This document shows, one piece after another, positions 1-8,795 of a stretch of DNA of 18,197 nucleotides. The stretch comes from an uncultured Pseudomonadota bacterium. GTDB taxonomy: Bacteria > Bdellovibrionota_B > Oligoflexia > Oligoflexales > CAILAO01. The DNA lies in contig CAILAO010000120.1 of the NCBI GenBank assembly GCA_903832105.1, positions 1-18,197 on the forward strand, given 5' to 3'. A program made the position numbers and the translations under genes. Position 1 is the first letter of the stretch; each line of letters begins with the position of its first letter. The notes beneath the pieces were generated by a model, which did not search any database, was not told the origin of the DNA, and saw only the letters and a program-made list of their open reading frames with translations.

Positions 1-96
1 AAGCATACCGATCTCCTCTTCTTAACATTTTACTATGGAATAATTGAAAACAGGCGGCTTGATTCCGTTACAGAAATAAATCAAACCACTGTCTAA
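1..96 (+). CDS. possible 3' end of a gene entering from the left (partial)
   Basis: Reading frame 1 is open from the first base to a TAA at 94-96 and encodes 31 residues (start KHTDLLFL, end NQTTV). The other two plus frames close within 25-45 bases. No domain is recognisable in so short a piece, and an open stretch of this length can occur by chance. It is listed only because an upstream gene could end here. Confidence 0.15.
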   Translation, partial: KHTDLLFLTFYYGIIENRRLDSVTEINQTTV

Positions 97-498
97 CCTA
101 TCGACACTTTTAATTTGAACTTTAGCTGAAGGCGTCGATTTTTGTTTTTGCCAAGCGAATGAAGGCGCTCTAATACGAGGATAAACTGACCACTATCTGC
201 GAGTTTTACTACGGGGCCAATATGAGTGTTCTTCTCGTTTGTTTGAGTTGAAGTCGATTCTATCGAGTAAACCGCATCGAGAAAGCATTTTCAGAGCCGG
301 GACAGCCTCGGTTGTTGTAACTCGGTGTGTCAATATTTTGACGCATAAAAAAATATTTATAAATGTGAGTGGGTTGCATTTTATTGCAAATTTTTACTAA
401 GGTTTTTTTTTGTCACTCCGAAGAGCAAGTTGGAATGTGAGAATTGTCTAGTAGAACGAGTTTGCTTTCAGATACGAACTGTACTTGGGTGACGGGTT
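97..498. other. non-coding stretch upstream of the first small gene
   Basis: No convincing gene is visible in about 400 bases; stop codons are frequent in all frames. Two things stand out. TTGACG at 338-343 is followed by AT-rich DNA with TAAATG at 360-365 (16-base gap), a weak promoter candidate for the gene at 499. A short inverted repeat, TTGCA/TGCAA, lies at 374-389, followed by a T-rich run. Neither is strong. Confidence 0.3.
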
Positions 499-810
499 AT
501 GATCACATCGATGCTTTTACATGACTATGTGAATTTTCTAAAATCAAGGTCCAATGAGGCTTTGATGATGAAGGTCTTAACGCTTCCCTTTGGAATCTCT
601 TCAGACGAGAGCGCGTCAGACGTTCTCCTTATTGGACATGTTCTCGACGACCTGCTTGAAACGATGAAGCCGGGAGAAACTATAGATTGTCTTGATGTAG
701 CCGCAATAGCATATAACTTAGGTCATGAACCGGCCGGTAACTTTTTGGACGAAGCCCCATGGATCATTTTCAAAATGAATAGGGAATTTTTGGAAGAGCA
801 TAGACACTGA
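499..810 (+). CDS. small hypothetical protein, 103 aa
   Basis: A 103-residue soluble acidic protein that I do not recognise. It has no signal peptide, membrane segment or cysteine-rich motif, and reads as mostly helical. The segment SDVLLIGHVLDDLLETMKPG resembles part of a small all-helical fold, and the C-terminus is charged (FLEEHRH). The start ATG is preceded by a weak GGGTGACGGG purine stretch a few bases upstream. It stands alone: about 490 bases of apparently non-coding DNA lie upstream and about 215 bases separate it from the PBP gene. Codon usage looks normal for the window. It is probably a genuine gene because no other frame is open here, but its function is unknown. Confidence 0.55.
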   Translation: MITSMLLHDYVNFLKSRSNEALMMKVLTLPFGISSDESASDVLLIGHVLDDLLETMKPGETIDCLDVAAIAYNLGHEPAGNFLDEAPWIIFKMNREFLEEHRH

Positions 811-1025
811 CCATTCGACCCTCCTGAAATGCGCTAAGTTGCACAAAGAACTACAAAACAGGTAATTATTTAATTTTGTTTAAATGTTCGCCTTGCGCGC
901 TGATCTTCATTCATTATGGATTTAGGGTGTGTAAGGCTGCATTTTTCAGGTAAAATACTAAATGAATTCAAAATTTACACTTATCTATCCCCACAGCAAG
1001 AAATTATAGTAACAGGCTGATTTAA

Positions 1026-3191
1026 ATGAACGGACAGCAACACGATCAATCGGGCCCCCAATCGGTTTTTCCAAGACGGGTGTCCGGACAATTCGGAAGC
1101 AGACCTCCGCAGTCGCTACCCCCATCACTAGCAGAACCTCCTTCGCAGAAAACCGGGAAGAAGGTTTCAATAGGGAGGGTGTGTCTTACAGTAACGCTCT
1201 TTGTTTTATTTGGAAGTGCGTGGGGAGCTTACTCGTGGTTTGATAATCTTGGGATATGGGATTTTGATCAGTCGCAGCTTCAGGTGATCACAGAGTCAAA
1301 AGAAGTTGACAACACGCTGGTTTTTGATCGTAACGGCAGAAAGATTGGCGAATTTTTTAGTAATTACCACGTGTATGTTCCTTTCGAAGAGATGCCTAAA
1401 AATTTGATCAATGCCATTGTGGCGATAGAAGATAAAAACTTTTGGAGCCATCAAGGAATCGATATTCAAGGCATGGCACGGGCGTTATGGGTCTATTTGC
1501 GCGGGAGCGGCAAAAGGCAGGGAGCAAGCACAATCACGCAGCAGTTAGTCAGACATTTTTTATTATCAAACGAAAAAACGGTTTCTCGGAAATTTCAAGA
1601 AATCGTGCTTGCGTTGCGACTTGAGCGTATGACGACTAAGGAAAAGATCTTTGAAATATATGCCAATACGATGTTTCTAGGAAACGGGTCCTATGGTGTT
1701 GGAGCCGCTGCACAGCGATATTTTGCTAAGTCCGTTAAAGAACTGCAGACGGAAGAAGCGGCTCTGATTGCCGGACTTTTTCAATCCCCTAGTCGTTATA
1801 ATCCCGTTCGTTATCCGGATCGTGCAAAGGCGCGTCAAAACCAAGTTTTGAAGGCTATGGCTCGTTTGAAGATGATGGATCAAAAAAAGTTAGCGGAGAT
1901 GATAAAAAAGCCACTTGAATATAAAGACTATCATCCGCTGAATGCGACGGTGGCGCCCTATTTGATGGATTATGTCGAGGAGAAGGCGCGAACGGTCCTT
2001 AAGTCTACCAACGCCAACATTAAAAACAAGGGGTATCGGATTTACACGACGCTGGATAGCACATTGCAAGAAGCCGCCAGGGCAACGATCGAAGAATCAG
2101 CCAACCTTTTTAAAGACGCAGAAAGATTGGCACTTCCAACACGGGACGCGGCAGGAGATCTAAAGAAACCGAGTATCGAGGGAGCGATTCTTGTCACAGA
2201 TCCAAGAAATGGGGAGATTTTGGCGATGGTGGGAGGGCGTGATTATGCACGTTCGCAGTTTAATAGAACCGTGGCAGCCTCTCGTTCTCCAGGGTCAGCG
2301 TTTAAACCTGTTGTCTATTCTCTGGCCTTAGAGAGAGGAAAAAAATGGAGTGATGTCGTCTTTGTGTCGCCTATAACGATCGAAACCTATCGACCACGAA
2401 CACCAGAGAACGAATATCTTACAGAGACAACTCTTCTTAGAGCGTTTTACCGTTCGATGAACGGGCCAACTGTAGAACTCGGACAAGAACTTGGGCTTTC
2501 TTCTGTTATCGACCATGCAAAAAAGTTTGGCTTTACTTCAGAGATAAAAAGGGAATTTGGTTCGATTTTAGGAAGTTCGGTAGTGACGATGGTTGAGATG
2601 GCTCGAATGTACTCCGTTTTTGCCAACAAAGGGACCTTAGTAAAAACCGTAAGTATTTTGAAAATAGTTGACCGAACAGGAAACGTGGTTTATGAAGCCC
2701 AACCGTTGGCCAAGAGGTCAGTTCAAGTTTTATCACCTGAGATCGCCTACCTTATGACGCAAGGGATGAAAGATGTTTTCCGGCATGGTACAGGATATCG
2801 GGCCTATCAAATGGCGGAGTTTGCGGCTGGGAAAACAGGAACATCTAACGAGGCTAAGGACAATTGGTTTTGTGGGTACACACCAAATCTCACAGCCGTT
2901 GTTTGGGTCGGTACGGACGAATATACAGAGATTCCGGGAGCAGCGGGCGGTGCCACGATGGCGCTTCCGATTTGGGAAAAGTTCATAACTAAAGCCCTAA
3001 AGGTCAGGGAGACGCCGCTTTTCGAGAAGCCGTCTTCGATCGTCTCTAGGAGGGTGCATCAAAATTATGGTCACGTGTCTAGTTCTGGCATCACCATGTT
3101 TTTTATTGAGGGTCAAGAACCGCCAGAAGAACAGTCTGCGTTAGAAACACTCGATAAACCAGGCTCATATCGGGATGTTTTCGCTCATTAA
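1026..3191 (+). CDS. mrcA: PBP1A-type bifunctional penicillin-binding protein (class A)
   Basis: Bifunctional peptidoglycan synthase anchored in the inner membrane: a glycosyltransferase polymerises lipid II and a transpeptidase cross-links stem peptides in the periplasm. The 721-residue protein begins with a proline- and glutamine-rich cytoplasmic tail (1-46), then one membrane helix (about 51-70). The GT51 domain shows AIEDKNFWSHQG (134-144, catalytic Glu135), GASTITQQ (166-173) and the LGNGSYGVGAAAQRYF region (218-233). The transpeptidase shows the serine motif SAFK (424-427), SMN (477-479) and KTGTS (603-607). Length fits the family. The ATG start has only a weak upstream purine patch. 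The next two genes follow closely and include an LpoA-like protein, which fits an enzyme-plus-activator operon. Identification is secure; the choice of 1A over other class A subtypes rests on general resemblance. Confidence 0.93.
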   Translation: MNGQQHDQSGPQSVFPRRVSGQFGSRPPQSLPPSLAEPPSQKTGKKVSIGRVCLTVTLFVLFGSAWGAYSWFDNLGIWDFDQSQLQVITESKEVDNTLVFDRNGRKIGEFFSNYHVYVPFEEMPKNLINAIVAIEDKNFWSHQGIDIQGMARALWVYLRGSGKRQGASTITQQLVRHFLLSNEKTVSRKFQEIVLALRLERMTTKEKIFEIYANTMFLGNGSYGVGAAAQRYFAKSVKELQTEEAALIAGLFQSPSRYNPVRYPDRAKARQNQVLKAMARLKMMDQKKLAEMIKKPLEYKDYHPLNATVAPYLMDYVEEKARTVLKSTNANIKNKGYRIYTTLDSTLQEAARATIEESANLFKDAERLALPTRDAAGDLKKPSIEGAILVTDPRNGEILAMVGGRDYARSQFNRTVAASRSPGSAFKPVVYSLALERGKKWSDVVFVSPITIETYRPRTPENEYLTETTLLRAFYRSMNGPTVELGQELGLSSVIDHAKKFGFTSEIKREFGSILGSSVVTMVEMARMYSVFANKGTLVKTVSILKIVDRTGNVVYEAQPLAKRSVQVLSPEIAYLMTQGMKDVFRHGTGYRAYQMAEFAAGKTGTSNEAKDNWFCGYTPNLTAVVWVGTDEYTEIPGAAGGATMALPIWEKFITKALKVRETPLFEKPSSIVSRRVHQNYGHVSSSGITMFFIEGQEPPEEQSALETLDKPGSYRDVFAH

Positions 3192-3205
3192 GGAGAGCGT
3201 TCTAT

Positions 3206-3622
3206 TTGAAAAGCAAAATGAAGAAATTTCTCTTTTTTATGTTGGTATTTGCCTTCTGTAACTTAGCAGCGTGCATGTCAACGGGGCGCGGAAAAAGAGA
3301 AGTGAAAAGCAAAAAGCAAGAAATGGTCCAGCCTTCGAACCCCACGAGTGATCATCGAATTAGAGAAAACGTAAGTATTGCTAAAAGTGAAGTGGTGCTT
3401 GCGCCTAAAGAAAAAGAAAATTCTAAAAGTGCAGTTAACTATGGCACGTCGCTTAAAAAGCAGTCAAATCTTGCCCCTCTTAAATCAGATCCCCCGAACA
3501 AAAAAGCCCTCGAAACCTGTCTTTTCTTGATGAATCGGCTACCTGGACGTTTGCAAGAATTGAAAGCAAAAGCGCCTTCAAAAATTGTCATCTCCGAGCA
3601 AGCGGGATCGGAGGCGCTATGA
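3206..3622 (+). CDS. small lipoprotein, possible N-terminal part of an LpoA-like activator
   Basis: A 138-residue predicted lipoprotein. The N-terminus is basic, then hydrophobic, and ends in the lipobox LAAC, with Cys23 as the lipidation site. The mature part is lysine- and serine-rich and looks disordered, with a more helical C-terminal segment (LETCLFLMNRLPGRLQELKA). The start is TTG at 3206: AGGAGAG at 3191-3197 sits 8 bases upstream, right after the PBP stop, whereas the in-frame ATG at 3218 would be 20 bases away. The stop overlaps the next start as ATGA (3619-3622). The downstream ORF has a periplasmic-binding fold but no signal sequence. The two may therefore be one lipoprotein split by a frameshift, or two translationally coupled proteins. 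Its tight position behind the PBP gene suggests an envelope role; no family is recognised. Confidence 0.75.
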   Translation: MKSKMKKFLFFMLVFAFCNLAACMSTGRGKREVKSKKQEMVQPSNPTSDHRIRENVSIAKSEVVLAPKEKENSKSAVNYGTSLKKQSNLAPLKSDPPNKKALETCLFLMNRLPGRLQELKAKAPSKIVISEQAGSEAL

Positions 3623-4902
3623 AGCTTTCTACCGATATGTGTTCTGATCAGAATAATTACAAAATGATTGCGGATACCGTTAAGTCAGCGCTGAATTCAA
3701 ATTCCGGAAAGATCGGAGTTATTCTCCCATTTGTTGAACCTTACAGAGTGATGACGACCTCCATCATATCCGGACTTAGAATTGCATTGCAGGAACGAGG
3801 AGTGAATCCCGATACGACTCTTGTGATTCGCGACAGTCGTGCGAGTGGTCCGATTGCGTTACAAATGCTTGCGGAGCTCGTACTACAAGGAGATGTTGGT
3901 TTTGTAGTGGGTGGGGTTCATATTGAGGATGCTCGCGTGTTAGCAGAGTGGTCGGACAAAATATTCTTGCCGACACTGTTACTCACTCGTGATGAGCAAA
4001 TTGCCGCTGGAACCAAGAACGCCTTTCGAGTGTATCCCAGCCAAAGGGATCTTGCAAAAACGCTAGCTCAAGGCGTAATTTATAGAGGTTGGAAGCGGAT
4101 TGCCATCATGAGACCCCAGAATCATAAGGCAGATGAACTTATCTCTATTTTTCAAAAGGAATTGGAGACTTCCGGGGGTGTCGTGGTCAGAAGTATTGTT
4201 TATGACAGCCAGAACTATAACTCGATGGAAGGCGTGACGAGGCAGCTTTTTCAAATTGACATGTCAGAGCGCCACGACAATTATGCCGCGAAGTTTGATA
4301 AGATGAAGCTCAAGGCGAAGAAGGAAGGAGACGCGTTTAATCCGAAGGGAGTTTATTTGGATCCGATCGTAGACATGGATGCTGTTCTTATTCCGGATGA
4401 TTTTCGTACCGTGCGTCATTTTGCCAAAATATTCAAATATCATGGCGTACAAAAGGTTGGAATGATTGGAAACCATGAATGGCGATCGCAAGGTCTTTTA
4501 AAGCCTCAAGAGCCATTTCTAAATGGAGCGATATTTGCTGACTTTATCGGAAGCTATCGTGAAATTCCTCGTGCAATACCCGCTACGGAGACGGACTCTC
4601 CATACTTCACCGTGCCTGATCAGGTTGTAGACGTCGATTTTAAACTTATAGGGTATCGCGCCGGAACGATCGCATTGGAGGCTATTCAAGTCACACCACA
4701 AGGAGAAAGGCAAAAAAGACGGGTGATCCCCCAACGGTTAGTGTCTTTACAAGGAGACCAAAACAACTTCTTTGGTTATGGACCTGTCTTTGATGCCGAA
4801 CGTCGAGCTAAATGGCCAACGTTCCTATTCACGGTTTCAGGAGAAACGATCGCTCCTCAAAAGGCCGACCTTCAAGTAGAGCCATTTAAAACTGGGCACT
4901 AA
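3619..4902 (+). CDS. LpoA-like / type I periplasmic-binding-fold protein, PBP activator candidate
   Basis: A 427-residue protein with the type 1 periplasmic-binding-protein fold seen in LpoA, the outer-membrane activator of PBP1A, and in leucine/amide-binding receptors. Visible hallmarks are GKIGVILPFVEPYRVMTTSI (about 31-50), a first-lobe segment GFVVGGVHIEDARVLAEWSD, the FRVYPSQRDLAKTLAQ crossover region, GWKRIAIMRPQNHKADEL, and a later VDMDAVLIPDDFRTVRHFAK segment. There is no signal peptide and the first 30 residues are polar. GGAGG at 3610-3614 lies 4 bases before the ATG, and the ATG overlaps the lipoprotein stop. Adjacency to a PBP1A gene supports an activator role, but such a protein must leave the cytoplasm. 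The missing export signal therefore points to fusion with the lipoprotein upstream, by frameshift or sequence error. Confidence 0.75.
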   Translation: MKLSTDMCSDQNNYKMIADTVKSALNSNSGKIGVILPFVEPYRVMTTSIISGLRIALQERGVNPDTTLVIRDSRASGPIALQMLAELVLQGDVGFVVGGVHIEDARVLAEWSDKIFLPTLLLTRDEQIAAGTKNAFRVYPSQRDLAKTLAQGVIYRGWKRIAIMRPQNHKADELISIFQKELETSGGVVVRSIVYDSQNYNSMEGVTRQLFQIDMSERHDNYAAKFDKMKLKAKKEGDAFNPKGVYLDPIVDMDAVLIPDDFRTVRHFAKIFKYHGVQKVGMIGNHEWRSQGLLKPQEPFLNGAIFADFIGSYREIPRAIPATETDSPYFTVPDQVVDVDFKLIGYRAGTIALEAIQVTPQGERQKRRVIPQRLVSLQGDQNNFFGYGPVFDAERRAKWPTFLFTVSGETIAPQKADLQVEPFKTGH

Positions 4903-5071
4903 AGGTTTATCACAAGGCTTAAACAAGCCGGCACTGACCAAATTTGTTACATGTTAAAAGCGTTGAAGTGAGACGTGATAAAAGACAATATTTGAATTTA
5001 GCTAAAAAAATTGATACCTTAACAGAAGTATAGGACACCTCAATATTTCGATTAAGGTGGATGACTGTTTC

Positions 5072-5863
5072 ATGCGCCATTTTTCTTTTTTTCGTTCGAT
5101 TTTCTGTGCCCTCATAGGCTGTTTTTTTTGGGGTGTTTCATTTCAGGCTGTGGCATTAGATACTAGCGTTATCGAAAATCCTTATTTATTTGCTGCGAAG
5201 TCAAAATCAAAGCAAAAGAAAAAGAAAGCAAAGCCCTCAATCGATCCGGAGTCATCTGAAAGCGTCAGATCTGGTAAAACTGTCGGTGCTTCGCTGCGGA
5301 TGGGCTACTTTCTGTCCGAGATCTTTGGAACTGGGGTTGAAGGTTTTGTTAATACAGGACCAAAGTTTCAGCTCGGATTTCTCGCAGTCGTGGGGGTAAG
5401 TGATTTAAAAGGAGGTAGTGACTTTAAAGACAACGATTTTCTCGAGCTTGTGAAATATGAGGCCAGCGGCGATTTTTGTGCCCTTCAAGGACGATATTTT
5501 TTTACAGACAGTTTTTCTTTGGTCGGAGGAATCGGGTATCGGAAGATTAAAATCAATATCCAAATGGCGGCAAAGGAGACCGACGACGTTTTTAATCAGA
5601 AGGTCGATATTAGCAATATTACTGCCAATGTTGATATTGGAAATATATGGACCTGGCCCAATGGTTTTTTTGTCGGGGCTGATTGGGTAGGGCTTGTCAT
5701 ACCTCTTTCGAAATCCTATACCGTGAAAACTGAGACTACGGGTCAAAATGCCACCCAAGAAATCAACGATGCGATTCAAAAAGTCGGCGTTGAAAACGGA
5801 GAAAGTCTTGGCGGGCGGATGTTGTATCAGTTTCTTTTCGCGACGGTTGGGTTTTCCCTTTAG
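5072..5863 (+). CDS. outer-membrane beta-barrel-like protein
   Basis: An exported protein of about 263 residues. The N-terminus MRHFSFFRSIFCALIGCFFW is a Sec-type signal peptide, with likely cleavage near QAVA/LD. A lysine-rich linker follows (KSKSKQKKKKAK). The rest alternates polar and hydrophobic residues with glycines and aromatics, typical of antiparallel membrane strands (for example GASLRMGYFLSEIFGTGVEG, LVGGIGYRKIKINI, NGFFVGADWVGLVIPL). It ends in FLFATVGFSL, like a C-terminal beta-signal strand. I prefer ATG at 5072, with AAGGTGG at 5054-5060 as its binding site; an in-frame GTG at 5057 overlaps that site and would add five residues. Its stop is two bases from the convergent ACD stop. 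It resembles small OmpW/OmpA-like barrels generally; cargo or role is unknown. Confidence 0.7.
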   Translation: MRHFSFFRSIFCALIGCFFWGVSFQAVALDTSVIENPYLFAAKSKSKQKKKKAKPSIDPESSESVRSGKTVGASLRMGYFLSEIFGTGVEGFVNTGPKFQLGFLAVVGVSDLKGGSDFKDNDFLELVKYEASGDFCALQGRYFFTDSFSLVGGIGYRKIKINIQMAAKETDDVFNQKVDISNITANVDIGNIWTWPNGFFVGADWVGLVIPLSKSYTVKTETTGQNATQEINDAIQKVGVENGESLGGRMLYQFLFATVGFSL

Positions 5864-5865
5864 TA

Positions 5866-8187
5866 CTAGGCATTACTTCCCAACATCCGCGCGCAATAGA
5901 CATTAAACAATTTTAGGGCACGATCCGCGGTTCGGAACGTGGGAATATGATTTTGTTCCAATAGATCAGCAAATGGGTCATAGAGAGATCCCGAATCGAT
6001 GACCACGACCCATGGTTTGTCGATTTCGTTTTTAAGACGTATCAGCCATGATGGAGTGGCGCTCGGTTTAGTAAAGTCTTCAGAATGATGAACTGACTTT
6101 GGAAGATTATTAAGAGCAGGTGTAAGTGGAACGATTCCGACAATACCACAATCGACTCCGTCGTCACTCAAAACGGTGCGGACTGTTTCCTCATAGCCCG
6201 CGTCACCTGCCATTGGAGTTAGGTCTATCGGATTGTGAACATCGACGATTTCGTCAATGCGACACTTTTTAAAGGTCTCCGAGAGTTTACCTGTTGTTTC
6301 TGGGCTAAACGATGTCAGTGTGAGCTGTCCAAGGTTATCAGCAATTGAAACACACTCACATCCTGCGTTGGAAATCGCGCCAAGTTTTCTTCCTGAAATT
6401 TTCTTCCCCTGAAGATCTGTAAAAAGTTTAACGAGATCGTCAAAGTCACCAAACGATTCTGCGATAACGACGCCAACACTTTGCATAAGTTCGCGGGTGA
6501 CAGAAAAGTCTCCTGCAATGGCGGCGGTGTGACTTGCAGAAGCTTTCGCTCCCGCGGGTGTGCGTCCTGCGCGGTACAAAATAACATGGCGCCCAGTCGT
6601 CGTGATTTCTTTCGCGGCCTTGAGGAAGCGCGCCCCGTCCAAGGGCTTAAAACCCTCGACATACACGGCGAAAATTTTAATGTCCGGATCGTCTTTTAGG
6701 AAGGTCAGGTAATCCCCAATTGTGAGATCCATTTGATTACCAACCGAAATGGAATACTTAAGATTAAGGTGAGAGAGTTTGCTCGCGCGCGACACCGCAA
6801 AAGCTCCGCTCTGCGAGATCAACGCAACGGGAGACTGAGGCCCTTTTGGAACCGGAAGCTTATATTCCGGGATGAACATGGTATCGTATTTTCCGGGAAT
6901 AGAGCGAATACCAAGGCAATTACCGCCATTAATTAGGGGGCCACGCCAAGGAGTATTCCGAGACTCTTCTACGGAAGTCTTCATTTTGGAAACAATCTGG
7001 GCAGTGCCTTCCTTTTCTTCGAGTCCGCCGGGGATCACCAGAATGCTTTCGGCTTTTTTGTGTTCGACGATTTGAGTGATCGTTTCAGGAACCTGGGCTG
7101 CGGAAATAGCAAGTACAAAAAGGTCCACAGTCCTCGGCAGCGCTTTAATATCCGAAACGCATTGGCAGCCCTCAATGGTTTTCGTGTCAGGCTTTACGAC
7201 ATATATATTTTCTTTCGTGAAACCATCTCGTATGAGGTTGTTTAGGATAATGTGACCTGGGTTCAGCTTTTCTGATACGCCAACGATGGCGGCTGATGTC
7301 GGATGAAGCAGGTTTTTAAGTTTGTCAACCGGGCGTTTAGCCGCAATGGCATAAAGAGATTCTTTGGCAGCAATATCTTGCTTTTTAGGAAGCTTCAAAA
7401 GGACGTCAAGAGCGACAGGACCTCGCTCTGCGATCACAAGAGGATTAACCTCAAATTCCTGAATATAGCGAGGCATGAATTCTCGTGCAGTTTCGACGAA
7501 GCGATCGATGATTTCTGAAATTTTTTCTGGCGCAACAAAACCTTTTTGTCCGCGAAGTCCTCCAAAAAGAATGGGGTTTAGTGCAAGTTTGCTTAAAGCG
7601 TTCTTCTTGGTCGTCTCGTCTGTAAAATCCGGATGAAAAAGCGCGATTTCTTTGCCGGGAATAAAACATTGAGAGAGAAACTCTGTATAAATCCCTCCGG
7701 ACCCGAGGGTGATGACCGCGCCAAAGTCTTCAGTCCAACGCATTCCAAAGAGGAGTTCGTGACCAAGCGAAGAGTCGTATTTGACAAATTCGTTAATCGT
7801 GTAACCTTCCACCCGATTTCGTGTGAAGGCTCGCTCCATGTCTTCGATTGTTGAAAGGATTGATCGAACGTCATTAAGGATGATTTTTACGCCGCCGACA
7901 TCGCTTTTATGAAGGATTTCATGAGATATGACTTTCACAACAACTTTGTCAGAACCAAGCTTTTTCTTGAAAGAATCTTGGTTAAGGGATGCCGCTTCTT
8001 TCGAGGACGTTACAAAAATATACTTGGGGACTTCGAGTCCCATGCCTTCGAGAAGGGCGATCCCTTCAGTTTCAAGTAGGGTCGTCTGACCTTTTTCGGC
8101 TGCTGTTTGAAGAGTTCGTGCGATGACTCCCTTATCGATTCCTTTTGTTACGACTTTAGTTCCGGACAAGTTGCTCATGGATGTCAT
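5866..8187 (-). CDS. ADP-forming acyl-CoA synthetase (acetate--CoA ligase family), fused beta-alpha
   Basis: Converts an acyl-CoA plus ADP and phosphate into the free acid, CoA and ATP, in the cytoplasm. The 773-residue protein has an ATP-grasp (beta) half first: residues about 20-270, with KVISHEILHKSDVGGV containing the candidate phosphohistidine His93. A CoA-binding Rossmann domain (about 290-440, IVGVSEKLNPGHIILNNL) and succinyl-CoA-ligase-like domains follow (ALISQSGAFAVSRASK near 456-470; RTPAGAKASASHTAAIAGD with His553 as the other candidate phosphohistidine). Both histidines match those known from archaeal ACD enzymes. The beta-before-alpha order is the reverse of E. coli PatZ/YfiQ. 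The start overlaps the iorB stop as ATGA, so the two are translationally coupled. Clustering with iorAB suggests arylacetyl-CoA as substrate. Family is secure; substrate is inferred. Confidence 0.9.
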   Translation of the reverse strand: MTSMSNLSGTKVVTKGIDKGVIARTLQTAAEKGQTTLLETEGIALLEGMGLEVPKYIFVTSSKEAASLNQDSFKKKLGSDKVVVKVISHEILHKSDVGGVKIILNDVRSILSTIEDMERAFTRNRVEGYTINEFVKYDSSLGHELLFGMRWTEDFGAVITLGSGGIYTEFLSQCFIPGKEIALFHPDFTDETTKKNALSKLALNPILFGGLRGQKGFVAPEKISEIIDRFVETAREFMPRYIQEFEVNPLVIAERGPVALDVLLKLPKKQDIAAKESLYAIAAKRPVDKLKNLLHPTSAAIVGVSEKLNPGHIILNNLIRDGFTKENIYVVKPDTKTIEGCQCVSDIKALPRTVDLFVLAISAAQVPETITQIVEHKKAESILVIPGGLEEKEGTAQIVSKMKTSVEESRNTPWRGPLINGGNCLGIRSIPGKYDTMFIPEYKLPVPKGPQSPVALISQSGAFAVSRASKLSHLNLKYSISVGNQMDLTIGDYLTFLKDDPDIKIFAVYVEGFKPLDGARFLKAAKEITTTGRHVILYRAGRTPAGAKASASHTAAIAGDFSVTRELMQSVGVVIAESFGDFDDLVKLFTDLQGKKISGRKLGAISNAGCECVSIADNLGQLTLTSFSPETTGKLSETFKKCRIDEIVDVHNPIDLTPMAGDAGYEETVRTVLSDDGVDCGIVGIVPLTPALNNLPKSVHHSEDFTKPSATPSWLIRLKNEIDKPWVVVIDSGSLYDPFADLLEQNHIPTFRTADRALKLFNVYCARMLGSNA

Positions 8188-8759
8188 AGCTTCGCAGCCT
8201 CCCGACCGGCCTCAAAGGCTCGGAGATTGATCTCAACAACTCGGTCGCCTTTGGAAGCAAATCTCACTTTAATAGCATCGGCCAACTTTTCCGGTTCCAA
8301 AGGAAGATGCTGAGATGCGGCGCCAATCATCACCATATTGGTCGCAAGCGAAGATCCTGCTTCCTTAGCAAGACTTTCCGCGTCAACTACGACAGAGTTT
8401 TTTAAGGATCGAATGGCCTTAAGATAGGCCTCTTCAGGAAGGTAATTTGGGATATTGATGACGGGGTTTTTCGAAGTCACAAGAACGCCGTCTGGAGCTA
8501 AGTATGGAACATAGCGAAGACTTTCCAATGGTTCCATGCTTAGGATCATGGAAGCGGTTCCTAGTGAAATGAGGTCGCTCGCGATGAAGCCATCACTCAG
8601 TCTTAAGTGGGAGAAAACCGATCCTCCCCTTTGAGACATGCCATGAACTTCAGATTGTTTGACATGAAGACGTTCTTTCATCGCTGTAAAAGCAATAATC
8701 GATGATAGTGACAAAACGCCTTGTCCTCCGACTCCAGCGAGCATGATATCGAATTTCAT
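8184..8759 (-). CDS. iorB: indolepyruvate oxidoreductase subunit beta
   Basis: The gamma/POR-type subunit of a 2-keto acid:acceptor oxidoreductase, which works with IorA to decarboxylate aromatic 2-keto acids to acyl-CoA. The 191-residue length is normal. The N-terminus DIMLAGVGGQGVLSLSSIIA carries the glycine-rich GGQG motif of the family. It is followed by the conserved EVHGMSQRGGSVFSHLRL segment (about 38-54) and the NMVMIGAASQ stretch near 140-149. AAGGAGT sits about 7 bases before the ATG. It lies 36 bases downstream of iorA, and its stop overlaps the start of the ACD gene, so all three genes form one operon. It has no iron-sulfur motif, as is usual for this subunit. Confidence 0.92.
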   Translation of the reverse strand: MKFDIMLAGVGGQGVLSLSSIIAFTAMKERLHVKQSEVHGMSQRGGSVFSHLRLSDGFIASDLISLGTASMILSMEPLESLRYVPYLAPDGVLVTSKNPVINIPNYLPEEAYLKAIRSLKNSVVVDAESLAKEAGSSLATNMVMIGAASQHLPLEPEKLADAIKVRFASKGDRVVEINLRAFEAGREAAKL

Positions 8760-8795
8760 GAAAAATACTCCTTAAGTTGGCGTATGCGTACGGAT

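Noticed and set aside
4916..4929. GGCTT/AAGCC hairpin after the LpoA-like gene as a terminator
   Set aside because: The stem is only 5 bp and no T-run follows, so it is not supportable as an intrinsic terminator.
5405..5779. 124-residue minus-strand frame inside the beta-barrel gene
   Set aside because: It is antisense to a gene with a signal peptide and barrel-like strands, and has no motif or ribosome binding site of note.
5861..5868. TAGTACTA palindrome joining two convergent stop codons
   Set aside because: It follows simply from two TAG stops facing each other two bases apart; no hairpin long enough to terminate transcription is present.
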